From Anser cygnoides (lineage: Eukaryota > Chordata > Aves > Anseriformes > Anatidae), in contig NC_089894.1 in the NCBI RefSeq assembly GCF_040182565.1, positions 1,862,501 through 1,926,500 of the forward strand: a DNA stretch of 64,000 nt, in the 5' to 3' direction. The notes under the pieces were generated by a model, which did no database searches, had not been told where the DNA came from, and was given only the letters and a program-made list of their open reading frames with translations. Positions 35,741 to 48,009 of this stretch are shown here, piece by piece (the stretch's first letter is position 1; the number at the start of each line of letters is the position of its first letter). The translations under genes were made by a program, and so were the position numbers.

Positions 35741-38700
35741 GATTCAGTGCAGTGAGTCCAGAGAGTGCACTGGCACCACTGGGGATGCATTGCCTTGAGT
35801 CCAGAGAGTGCCCTGGCAACACTGGGTATGCACTGCAGTGAGTCGAGAGAGTGCACTGGCACCAGTGGGGATGCACTGCAGTGAGTCCAGAGAGTGCAGT
35901 GGCACCACTGGGGATGCAGTGCAGTGAGTCCAGAGAGTGCACTGGCACCACTGGGAATGCACTGCAGTGAGTCCAGAGAGTGCACTGGCACCACTGGGGA
36001 TGCACAGCTGTGAGTCCAGAGAGTGCACTGGCACCACTGAAGATGCAGTGCAGTGACTCCAGAGAGTGCACTGGCACCACTGGGGATGCAGTGCAGTGAG
36101 TCCAGAGAGTGCACTGGCAACACTGGGGATGCAGTGCAGTGAGTCCAGAGAGTGCACTGGTACCACTGGGGATGCAGTGCAGTGAGTCCAGAGAGTGCAC
36201 TGGCACCACTGGGGATGCACTGCAGTGAGTTCAGAGAGTGCACTGGCACCACTGGGGATGCAGCGCAGTGAGTCCTGAGAGTGCACTGGCACCACTGGGG
36301 ATGCAGTGCAGAGAGTCCAGAGAGTGCACTGGCAGCACTGGGGATGCACTGCAGTGACTCTAAAGAGTGCACTAGCACCACTGGAGATGCACTGTAGTGA
36401 CTCCAGAGAGTGCACTGGCACCTCTGGGGATGCACTGCAGTGAGTCCAGAGAGTGCACTGGCACCACTGGGGATGCGCTGCAGTGAGTCCAGAGAGTGCA
36501 CTGGCACCACGGGTGATGCACAGCAATGAGTCCAGAGAGTGCACTGGCACCACTGGGGACGCAGTGCAGTGAGTCCAGAGAGTGCACTGGCACCACAGGG
36601 GATGCACTGCAGTGAGTCCAGAGAGTGCACTGGCACCACTGGGGATGCAGTGCAGTGAGTCCAGAGAGTGCACTGGCACCACTGGGGATGCAGTGCAGTG
36701 AGTGCAGAGAGAGCACTGGCACCACTGGGGATGCAGTGCAGTGAGTCCAGAGAGTGCACTGGCACCACTGGGGATGCACTGCTGTGAGTCCAGAGAGTGC
36801 ACTGCCACCACTGGGGATGCAGTGCAGTCAGTCCAGAGAGTGCACTGGCACCACTGGGGATGCAGTGCAGTGAGTCCACAGAGGGCACTGGCACCACTGG
36901 GGATGCACAGCAGTGAGTCCAGAGAGTGCACTGGCACCACTGGGGATGCAGGGCAGTGAGTCCAGAGAGTGCAGTGGCACCAGTGGGGATGCAGTGCAGT
37001 GAGTCCAGAGAGTGCACTGGCACCACTGGGGATGCACTGCTGTGAGTCCAGAGAGTGCACTGCCACCACTGGGGATGCAGTGCAGTGAGTCGAGAGAGTG
37101 CACTGGCACCACTGGGGATGCAGTGCAGTGAGTCCAGAGAGGGCACTGGCACCACTGGGGATGCACAGCAGTGAGTCCAGAGAGTGCACTGGCACCACTG
37201 GGGATGCAGGGCAGTGAGTCCAGAGAGTGCACTGGCACCACTGGGGATGCAGTGCAGTGAGTCCAGAGAGTGCACTGGCACCACTGGGGATGCAGTGCAG
37301 TGAGTCCAGAGAGTGCACTGGCACCCTTGGGGATGCACTGCAGTGAGTCGAGAGAGTGCACTGGCACCACTGGGGATGCAGTGCAGTGAGTCCAGAGAGT
37401 GCACTGGCACCACTGCGGATGCACTGCAGTGAGTCCAGAGAGTGCACTGGCACCACTGTGGATGCAGTGCCGTGAGTCCAGAGAGCGCACTGGCGCCATT
37501 GGAGATGCATTGCAGTGAGTCCAGAGAGTGCACTAACACCACTGGGGATGCAGTGCAGTGAGTCCAGAGAGTGCACTGGCACCACTGGGGATGCACTGCA
37601 GTGAGTCCAGAGAGTGCACTGGCACCACTGGGGATGCAGTGCAGTGACTCCAGAGAGTGCACTGGCACCACTGGGGATGCACTGCAGTGAGTCCAGAGAG
37701 TGCACTGGCACCACTGGGGATGCACTGCACTGACTCTAAAGAGTGCACTAGCACCACTGGAGATGCACTGTAGTGACTCCAGAGAGTGCACTGGCACCAC
37801 TGGGGATGCAGTGCAGTGAGTCCAGAGAGTGCACTGGCACCACTGGGGATGCAGTCCAGTGAGTCCAGAGAGTGCCCTGGCAACACTGGGGATGCACTAC
37901 AGTGACTCCAGAGAGTGCACTGGCACCACTGGGGATGCAGTGCAGTGAGTCCAGAGAGTGCACTGTAACCACTGGGGATGCAGTGCAGTGAGTCCAGAGA
38001 GTGCACTAGCACCACTGGAGATGCACTGTAGTGACTCCAGAGAGTGCACTGGCACCACTGGGGATGCAGTGCAGTGAGTCCAGAGAGTGCACTGGCACCA
38101 CTGGGAATGTATTGCAGTGAGTCCAGAGAGTGCACTGGCACTACTGGGGATGAAGTGCTGTTAGTCCACAGAGTGCACTGGCCCCATTGGGGATGCAGTG
38201 CAGTGAGTCCAGAGAGTGCACTGGCACCACTGGGGATGCACTGCAGTGAGTCCAGAGAGTGCACTGGCACCACTGGGGATGCACTGCTGTGGGTCCAGAG
38301 AGTGCATTGGCACCACTGGGGATGCACTGCAGTGAGTGCAGAGAGTGCACTGGCACCAGTGGGGATGCAGTGCAGTGACTCCAAAGAGTGTACTGGCACA
38401 ACTGGGGATGCACTGCAGTGAGTCCAGAGAGTGCACTGGCAACACTGGGGATGCAGTGCCGTGAATTTAGAGAGTGCCCTGGCAACACCGGGGATGCACT
38501 ACAGTGACTCCAGAGAGTGCACTGGCACCTCTGGGGATGTACTGCAGTTAGTCCAGAGAGTGACATGGCACCAATGGGGATGCACTGCAGTGAGTCCAGA
38601 GAGTGCACTGGCACCACTGGGGATGCAGTGCAGTGAGTCCAGAGAGTGCACTGGCACCACTGGGGATGCACTGCAGTGAGTGCAGAGAGTGCACTGGCAC

Positions 38701-41700
38701 CAGTGGGGATGCAGTGCACTGAGTCCAGAGAGTGTACTGGCACCGCTGGGGATGCACTGCAGTGAGTCCAGAGAGTGCACTGGCAACACTGGGGATGCAG
38801 TGCCATGAGTTCAGAGAGTGCCCTGGCAACACTGGGGATGCACTACTGTGACTCCAGAGAGTGCACTGGCACCACTGGGGATGCACTGGAGTGAGTCCAG
38901 AGAGTGCACTGGCACCACTGGTAATGCAGTGCAGTGTAGTCCAGAAAGTACACTGGCACCACTGGGGATGCAGTGCATTGAGTCCAGAGAGTGCACTGGT
39001 ACCACTGGGGATGCAGTGCAGTGAGTCCAGAGAGTGCACTGGCACCACTGGTGATGCAGTGCAGTGAGTCCAGAGAGTGCACTGGCACCGCTGAGGATGC
39101 ACTGCAGTGAGTCCAGAGAGTGCACTGGCACCACTGGTGATGCAGTGCAGTGACTCCAGAGAGTGCACTGGCACCACTGGGGATGCACTGCAGTGAATCC
39201 AGAGAGTGCACTGGACCACTGGGGATGCAGTGCAGTGAGTCCAGCGAGTGTACTGGCACCACTGCGGATGCAGTGCAGTGAGTCCAGACAGTGCACTGGC
39301 ACCACTGGGGATGCAGTGCAGGGAGTCCAGAGAGTGCACTGGCAACACTGGGGATGCACTGCTGTGAGTCCAGAGAGTCCACTGGCACCACTGGGAATGC
39401 AGTCCAGTGAGTCCAGAGAGTGCACTGGCACCTCTGGGGATGCACTGCAGTGAGTCCAGAGAGTGAGATGGCACCAATGGGGATGCACTGCAGTGAGTCC
39501 AGAGAGTGCACTGGCACCACTGGGGATGCAGTGCAGTGAGTCCAGAGAGTGCACTGGCACCACAGGGAATGCACTGGAATGAGTCCAGAGAGTGCACTGG
39601 CACCGGTCGGGATGCAGTGCATTGAGTCCAGAGAGTGCACTGGTACCACTGGGGATGCAGTGCAGTGAGTCCAGAGAGTGCACTGGCACCACTGGGGATG
39701 CAGTGCAGTGACTCCAGAGAGTGCACCGGTACCACTGGGGATGCAGTGCAGTGAGTCCAGAGAGTGCACTGCCACCTCTGGGGATGCACTGCAGTGAGTC
39801 CAGAGAGTGCACTGGCACCACTGGTGATGCAGTGCAGTGAGTCCAGAGAGTGCACTGGCACCACTGGGGATGCACTGCAGTGACTCCAGAGAGTGCACTG
39901 GACCACTGGGGATGCAGTGCAGTGAGTCCAGAGAGTGCACTGGCACCACTGCGGATGCAGTGCAGTGAGTCCAGAGAGTGCACTGGCACCACTGGGGATG
40001 CACAGCAGTGAGTCCAGAGAGTGCACTGGCACCACTGGGGATGCAGGGCAGTGAGTCCAGAGAGTGCACTGGCACCACTGGGGATGCACTGCAGTGAGTC
40101 CAGAGAGTGCACTGGCACCCTTGTGGATGCACTGCAGTAAGTCGAGAGAGTGCACTGGCACCACTGGGGATGCAGTGCAGTGAGTCCAGAGAGGGCACTG
40201 GCACCACTGGAGATGCAGTGCAGTGAGTCCAGAGAGTGCACTGGCACCACTGGGGATGCACAGCAGTGAGTCCAGAGAGTGCACTGGCACCACTGGGGAT
40301 GCACTGCTGTGAGTCCAGAGAGTGCACTGGCACCACTGGGGATGCACTACAGTGAGTCCAGAGAGTGCACTGGCACCTCTGGGGATGCAGTGCAGTGACT
40401 CCAGAGAGTGCACTGGCACCACGGGGGATGCACTGTATTGAGTCGAGAGAGTGCACTGGCACCACTGGGGATGCAGTGCAGTGAGTCCAGAGAGTGCACT
40501 GGCACCACAGGGGATGCAGGGCAGTGAGTCCAGAGAGTGCACTGGCACCACTGGGGATGCACTGCAGTGACTCTAAAGAGTGCACTAGCACCACTGGAGA
40601 TGCACTGTAGTGACTCCAGAGAGTGCACTGGCACCACTGGGGATGCAGTGCAGTGAGTCCAGAGAGTGCACTGGCACCACTGGGAATGTATTGCAGTGAG
40701 TCCAGAGAGTGCACTGGCACCACTGGGGATGAAGTGCTGTTAGTCCACAGAGTGCACTGGCCCCATTGGGGATGCAGTGCAGTGAGTCCAGAGAGTGCAC
40801 TGGCACCACTGGGGATGCACTACTGTGAGTCCAGAGAGTGCATTGGCACCACTGGGGATGCACTGCAGTGAGTGCAGAGAGTGCACTGGCACCCGTGTGG
40901 ATGCAGTGCAGTGACTCCAAAGAGTGTACTGGCACAACTGGGGATGCACTGCAGTGAGTCCAGAGAGTGCACTGGCAACACTGGGGATGCAGTGCCGTGA
41001 ATCCAGAGAGTGCCCTGGCAACACTGGGGATGCACTACAGTGACTCCAGAGAGTGCACTGGCACCAGTGGGGATGCAGTGCACTGAGTCCAGAGAGTGTA
41101 CTGGCACCACTGGGGATGCACTGCAGTGAGTCCAGAGAGGGCACTGGCACCACTGGGGATGCACAGCAGTGAGTCCAGAGAGTGCACTGGCACCACTGGG
41201 GATGCAGTGCAGTGAGTCCAGAGAGTGCACGTGGCACCACTGGGGATGCACTGCAGTGAGTCCAGAGAGTGCACTGGCACCACTGGGGATGCACTGCAGT
41301 GAGTCCAGAGAGTGCACTGGCGCCATTGGAGATGCACTGCAGTGACTCCAGAGAGTGCACTAACACCACTGGGGATGCAGTGCAGTGAGTCCAGAGAGTG
41401 CACTGGCACCACTGGGGATGCAGTGCAGTGAGTCCAGAGAGTGCACTGGCACCACTGGGGATGCAGCGCAGTGAGTCCTGAGAGTGCACTGGCACCACTG
41501 GGGATGCAGTGCAGTGAGTCCAGAGAGTGCACTGGCAGCACTGGGGATGCACTGCAGTGACTCTAAAGAGTGCACTAGCACCACTGGAGATGCACTGTAG
41601 TGACTCCAGAGAGTGCACTGGCACCACTGGGGATGCAGTGCAGTGAGTCCAGAGAGTGCACTGGCACCACGGGTGATGCACAGCAGTGAGTCCAGAGAGT

Positions 41701-43351
41701 GCACTGGCACCACTGGGGACGCAGTGCAGTGAGTCCAGAGAGTGCACTGGCACCACTGGGGATGCAGTGCAGTGACTCCAGAGAGTGCACTGGCACCACT
41801 GGGGATGCAGTGCACTGAGTCCAGAGAGTGTACTGGCACCACTGGGGATGCACTGCAGTGAGTCCAGAGAGTGCACTGGCGCCACTGGAGATGCACTGCA
41901 GTGACTCCAGAGAGTGCACTAACACCACTGGGCATGAAGTGCAGTGAGTCCAGAGAGTGCACTGGCACCAGTGGGGATGCACTGCAGTGAGTCCAGAGAG
42001 TGCACTGGCACCACTGGGGATGCAGTGCAGTGAGTGCAGAGAGTGCACTGGCACCACTGGGGATGCACTGCAGTGAGTCCAGAGAGAGAGCTGGCACCAC
42101 TGGGGATGCAGTGCAGTGAGTCCAGAGAGTGCACTGGCACCAGTGGGGATGCAGTGCAGTGAGTCCAGAGAGTGCACTGGCACCACGGGGGATGCAGCGC
42201 ATTGAGTCCAGAGAGTGCACTGGCACCACTGGGGATGCACTGCAGTGAGTCCAGAAAGTGCACTGGCACCACTGGGGATGCACTGCAGTGAGTCGAGAGA
42301 GTGCACTGGCACCACTGGGGATGCACTGCAGTGAGTGCAGAGAGTGCACTGGCAACACTGGGGATGCAGTGCAGTGAGTGCAGAGAGTGCACTGGCACCT
42401 CTGGGGATGCAGTGCAGTGAGTCCAGAGAGTGCCCTGACAACACTGGGGATGCACTACAGTGAGTCCAGAGAGTGCACTGGCACCTCTGGGGATGCACTG
42501 CAGTGAGTCCAGAGAGTGCACTGGCACCACTGGGGATGCACTGCAGTGAGTCCAGAAAGTGCACTGGCACCACTGGGGATGCACTGCAGTGAGTCGAGAG
42601 AGTGCACTGGCACCACTGGGGATGCACTGCAGTGAGTCGAGAGAGTGCACTGGCACCACTGGGGATGCACTGCAGTGAGTGCAGAGAGTGCACTGGCAAC
42701 ACTGGGGATGCAGTGCAGTGAGTCCAGAGAGTGCCCTGACAACACTGGGGATGCACTACAGTGAGTCCAGAGAGTGCACTGGCACCTCTGGGGATGCACT
42801 GCAGTGAGTCCAGAGAGTGCACTGGCACCACTGGGAATACACTGGTGTGAGTCCAGAGAGTGCACTGACACCACTGGGGATGCACTGAAGTGAGTCCAGA
42901 GAGTGCACTGGCACCACTGGGTATGCAGTGCAGTGACTCCAGAGAGTGCACTGGCACCACTGGGGATGCACTGTAGTGACTCCAGAGAGTGCACTGGCAC
43001 CACTGGGGATGCAGTGCAGTGACTACAGAGAGTGCACTGGCACCAGTGGGGATGCAGTGCAGTGAGTCCAGAGAGTGCACTGGCACCAATGGTGATGCAG
43101 TGCAGTGACTCCAGAGAGTGCACTGGCACCACTGGGGATGCACTGCACTGAGTCCAGAGAGTGTACTGGCACCACTGGGGATGCAGTGCAGTGAGTCCAG
43201 AGAGTGCACTGGCGCCACTGGAGATGCACTGCAGTGACTCCAGAGAGTGCACTAACACCACTGGGGATGCAGTGCAGTGAGTCCAGAGAGTGCACTGGCA
43301 CCACTGGGGATGCACTGCAGTGAGTCCAGAGAGTGCACAGGCACCACTGGG
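35741..43351. repeat. Superblock Y, 7,611 bp (177 monomers), reduced copy of X
   Basis: Y starts at the same head marker as X and ends where the next begins (35,741 and 43,352). Against X the offset moves in steps: 11,266 at the head, 11,395 near 36,372, 9,718 near 36,700, 9,589 from about 38,044, 8,859 from about 38,861, 8,858 after 39,901, 8,815 by 40,759, and 7,267 after 42,243. A local seven-monomer gain and one further monomer give 7,568 and 7,611 when counted against the next landmark set. Each step is a whole number of monomers except two one-base effects from CTGGACCACTGG monomers. CACGTG is at 41,228 and GGCCCCATT at 38,180 and 40,759. Confidence 0.8.
42248..42548. repeat. Seven-monomer tandem duplication (301 bp)
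   Basis: AGTCCAGAAAGTGC begins at 42,248 and again at 42,549, 301 bp = 7 x 43 later. Both copies match the single locus at 34,981 in block X (offsets 7,267 and 7,568). The second copy gained one additional GAGTCGAGAGAG monomer, raising the offset to 7,611. It lies directly at a 36-monomer (1,548 bp) deletion junction near 42,243, so a loss and a gain meet at one place. Confidence 0.8.
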
Positions 43352-46300
43352 GATTCAGTGCAGTGAGTCCAGAGAGTGCACTGGCACCACTGGGGATGCA
43401 TTGCCTTGAGTCCAGAGAGTGCCCTGGCAACACTGGGTATGCACTGCAGTGAGTCGAGAGAGTGCACTGGCACCAGTGGGGATGCACTGCAGTGAGTCCA
43501 GAGAGTGCAGTGGCACCACTGGGGATGCAGTGCAGTGAGTCCAGAGAGTGCACTGGCACCACTGGGAATGCACTGCAGTGAGTCCAGAGAGTGCACTGGC
43601 ACCACTGGGGATGCACAGCTGTGAGTCCAGAGAGTGCACTGGCACCACTGAAGATGCAGTGCAGTGACTCCAGAGAGTGCACTGGCACCACTGGGGATGC
43701 AGTGCAGTGAGTCCAGAGAGTGCACTGGCAACACTGGGGATGCAGTGCAGTGAGTCCAGAGAGTGCACTGGTACCACTGGGGATGCAGTGCAGTGAGTCC
43801 AGAGAGTGCACTGGCACCACTGGGGATGCACTGCAGTGAGTCCAGAGAGTGCACTGGCACCACTGGGGATGCAGCGCAGTGAGTCCTGAGAGTGCACTGG
43901 CACCACTGGGGATGCAGTGCAGAGAGTCCAGAGAGTGCACTGGCAGCACTGGGGATGCACTGCAGTGACTCTAAAGAGTGCACTAGCACCACTGGAGATG
44001 CACTGTAGTGACTCCAGAGAGTGCACTGGCACCTCTGGGGATGCACTGCAGTGAGTCCAGAGAGTGCACTGGCACCACTGGGGATGCGCTGCAGTGAGTC
44101 CAGAGAGTGCACTGGCACCACGGGTGATGCACAGCAATGAGTCCAGAGAGTGCACTGGCACCACTGGGGACGCAGTGCAGTGAGTCCAGAGAGTGCACTG
44201 GCACCACAGGGGATGCACTGCAGTGAGTCCAGAGAGTGCACTGGCACCACTGGGGATGCAGTGCAGTGAGTCCAGAGAGTGCACTGGCACCACTGGGGAT
44301 GCAGTGCAGTGAGTGCAGAGAGAGCACTGGCACCACTGGGGATGCAGTGCAGTGAGTCCAGAGAGTGCACTGGCACCACTGGGGATGCACTGCTGTGAGT
44401 CCAGAGAGTGCACTGCCACCACTGCGGATGCAGTGCAGTCAGTCCAGAGAGTGCACTGGCACCACTGGGGATGCAGTGCAGTGAGTCCACAGAGGGCACT
44501 GGCACCACTGGGGATGCACAGCAGTGAGTCCAGAGAGTGCACTGGCACCACTGGGGATGCAGGGCAGTGAGTCCAGAGAGTGCAGTGGCACCAGTGGGGA
44601 TGCAGTGCAGTGAGTCCAGAGAGTGCACTGGCACCACTGGGGATGCACTGCTGTGAGTCCAGAGAGTGCACTGCCACCACTGGGGATGCAGTGCAGTGAG
44701 TCGAGAGAGTGCACTGGCACCACTGGGGATGCAGTGCAGTGAGTCCAGAGAGGGCACTGGCACCACTGGGGATGCACAGCAGTGAGTCCAGAGAGTGCAC
44801 TGGCACCACTGGGGATGCAGGGCAGTGAGTCCAGAGAGTGCACTGGCACCACTGGGGATGCAGTGCAGTGAGTCCAGAGAGTGCACTGGCACCACTGGGG
44901 ATGCAGTGCAGTGAGTCCAGAGAGTGCACTGGCACCCTTGGGGATGCACTGCAGTGAGTCGAGAGAGTGCACTGGCACCACTGGGGATGCAGTGCAGTGA
45001 GTCCAGAGAGTGCACTGGCACCACTGCGGATGCACTGCAGTGAGTCCAGAGAGTGCACTGGCACCACTGTGGATGCAGTGCCGTGAGTCCAGAGAGCGCA
45101 CTGGCGCCATTGGAGATGCATTGCAGTGAGTCCAGAGAGTGCACTAACACCACTGGGGATGCAGTGCAGTGAGTCCAGAGAGTGCACTGGCACCACTGGG
45201 GATGCACTGCAGTGAGTCCAGAGAGTGCACTGGCACCACTGGGGATGCAGTGCAGTGACTCCAGAGAGTGCACTGGCACCACTGGGGATGCACTGCAGTG
45301 AGTCCAGAGAGTGCACTGGCACCACTGGGGATGCACTGCACTGACTCTAAAGAGTGCACTAGCACCACTGGAGATGCACTGTAGTGACTCCAGAGAGTGC
45401 ACTGGCACCACTGGGGATGCAGTGCAGTGAGTCCAGAGAGTGCACTGGCACCACTGGGGATGCAGTCCAGTGAGTCCAGAGAGTGCCCTGGCAACACTGG
45501 GGATGCACTACAGTGACTCCAGAGAGTGCACTGGCACCACTGGGGATGCAGTGCAGTGAGTCCAGAGAGTGCACTGTAACCACTGGGGATGCAGTGCAGT
45601 GAGTCCAGAGAGTGCACTAGCACCACTGGAGATGCACTGTAGTGACTCCAGAGAGTGCACTGGCACCACTGGGGATGCAGTGCAGTGAGTCCAGAGAGTG
45701 CACTGGCACCACTGGGAATGTATTGCAGTGAGTCCAGAGAGTGCACTGGCACTACTGGGGATGAAGTGCTGTTAGTCCACAGAGTGCACTGGCCCCATTG
45801 GGGATGCAGTGCAGTGAGTCCAGAGAGTGCACTGGCACCACTGGGGATGCACTGCAGTGAGTACAGAGAGTGCACTGGCACCACTGGGGATGCACTGCTG
45901 TGGGTCCAGAGAGTGCATTGGCACCACTGGGGATGCACTGCAGTGAGTGCAGAGAGTGCACTGGCACCCGTGGGGATGCAGTGCAGTGACTCCAAAGAGT
46001 GTACTGGCACAACTGGGGATGCACTGCAGTGAGTCCAGAGAGTGCACTGGCAACACTGGGAATGCAGTGCCGTGAATTTAGAGAGTGCCCTGGCAACACT
46101 GGGGATGCACTACAGTGACTCCAGAGACTGCACTGGCACCTCTGGGGATGCACTGCAGTGAGTCCAGAGAGTGCACTGGCACCACTGGATTTGCAGTGCA
46201 TCGAGTCCAGAGAGTGCACTGGCACCACTGGGGATGCAGTGCAGTGAGTCCAGAGAGTGCACTGGCACCTCTGGGGATGCACTGCAGTGACTCCAGAGAG

Positions 46301-48009
46301 TGCACTGGCACCACTGGGGATTCACTGCAGTGAGTCCAGAGAGTGCACTGGACCACTGGGGATGCAGTGCAATGAGTCCAGAGAGTGCACTGGCACCACT
46401 GGGGATGCACCCCGGTGAGTCCAGAGAGTGCACTGGCACCACTGGGGATGCAGGGTTGTGAGTCCAGAGAGTGCACTGGCACCACTGGTGATGCAGTGCA
46501 GTGAGTCCAGAGAGTGCACTGGCACCACTGGGGATGCAGTGCAGTGAGTCCAGAGAGTGCACTGGCACCCTTGGGGATGCACTGCAGTGAGTCGAGAGAG
46601 TGCACTGGCACCACTGGGGATGCACTGCAGTGAGTCCAGAGAGTGAGATGGCACCACTGGGGATGCAGTGCAGTGAGTCCAGAGAGTGCACTGGCACCAC
46701 TGGGGATGCACTGCAGTGAGTCCAGAGAGTGCACTGGCACCACTGGGGATGCACTGGAGTGAGTCCAGAGAGTGCACTGGCACCACTGGTAATGCAGTGC
46801 AGTGAGTCCAGAAAGTACACTGGCACCACTGGGGATGCAGTGCATTGAGTCCAGAGAGTGCACTGGCAACACTGGGGATGCACTCCTGTGAGTCCAGAGA
46901 GTGCACTGGCACCACTGGGGATGCAGTCCAGTGAGTCCAGAGAGTGCACTGGCACCACTGGGGATGCAGTGCAGTGAGTCCAGAGAGTGCACTGGCACCA
47001 CTGGGGATGCACTGCAGTGAGTCCAGAGAGTGCACTGGCAACACTGGGGATGCAGTGCCGTGAGTCCAGAGAGTGCCCTGGCAACACTGGGGATGCACTA
47101 CTGTGAGTCCAGAGAGTGCACTGGCACCTCTGGGGATGCACTGCAGTGAGTCCAGAGAGTGAGATGGCACCAATGGGGATGCACTGCAGTGAGTCGAGAG
47201 AGTGCACTGGCACCACTGGGGATGCAGTGCAGTGAGTCCAGAGAGTGCACTGGCACCACAGGGAATGCACTGGAATGAGTCCAGAGAGTGCACTGGCACC
47301 GGTCGGGATGCAGTGCATTGAGTCCAGAGAGTGCACTGGTACCACTGGGGATGCAGTGCAGTGAGTCCAGAGAGTGCACTGGCACCACTGGGGATGCAGT
47401 GCAGTGAGTCCAGAGAGTGCACCGGTACCACTGGGGATGCAGTGCAGTGAGTGCAGAGAGTGCACTGCCACCTCTGGGGATGCACTGCAGTGAGTCCAGA
47501 GAGTGCACTGGCACCACTGGTGATGCAGTGCAGTGAGTCCAGAGAGTGCACTGGCACCACTGGGGATGCACTGCAGTGACTCCAGAGAGTGCACTGGACC
47601 ACTGGGGATGCAGTGCAGTGAGTCCAGAGAGTGCACTGGCACCACTGCGGATGCAGTGCAGTGAGTCCAGAGAGTGCACTGGCACCACTGGGTATGCACA
47701 GCAGTGAGTCCAGAGAGTGCACTGGCACCACTGGGGATGCAGGGCAGTGAGTCCAGAGAGTGCACTGGCACCACTGGGGATGCACTGCAGTGAGTCCAGA
47801 GAGTGCACTGGCACCACTGGGGATGCACTGCAGTGAGTCCAGAGAGTGCACTGGCACCCTTGTGGATGCACTGCAGTGAGTCGAGAGAGTGCACTGGCAC
47901 CACTGGGGATGCAGTGCAGTGAGTCCAGAGAGTGCACTGGCACCACTGGAGATGCAGTGCAGTGAGTCCAGAGAGTGCACTGGCACCAGTGGGGATGCAC
48001 TGCTTTGAG

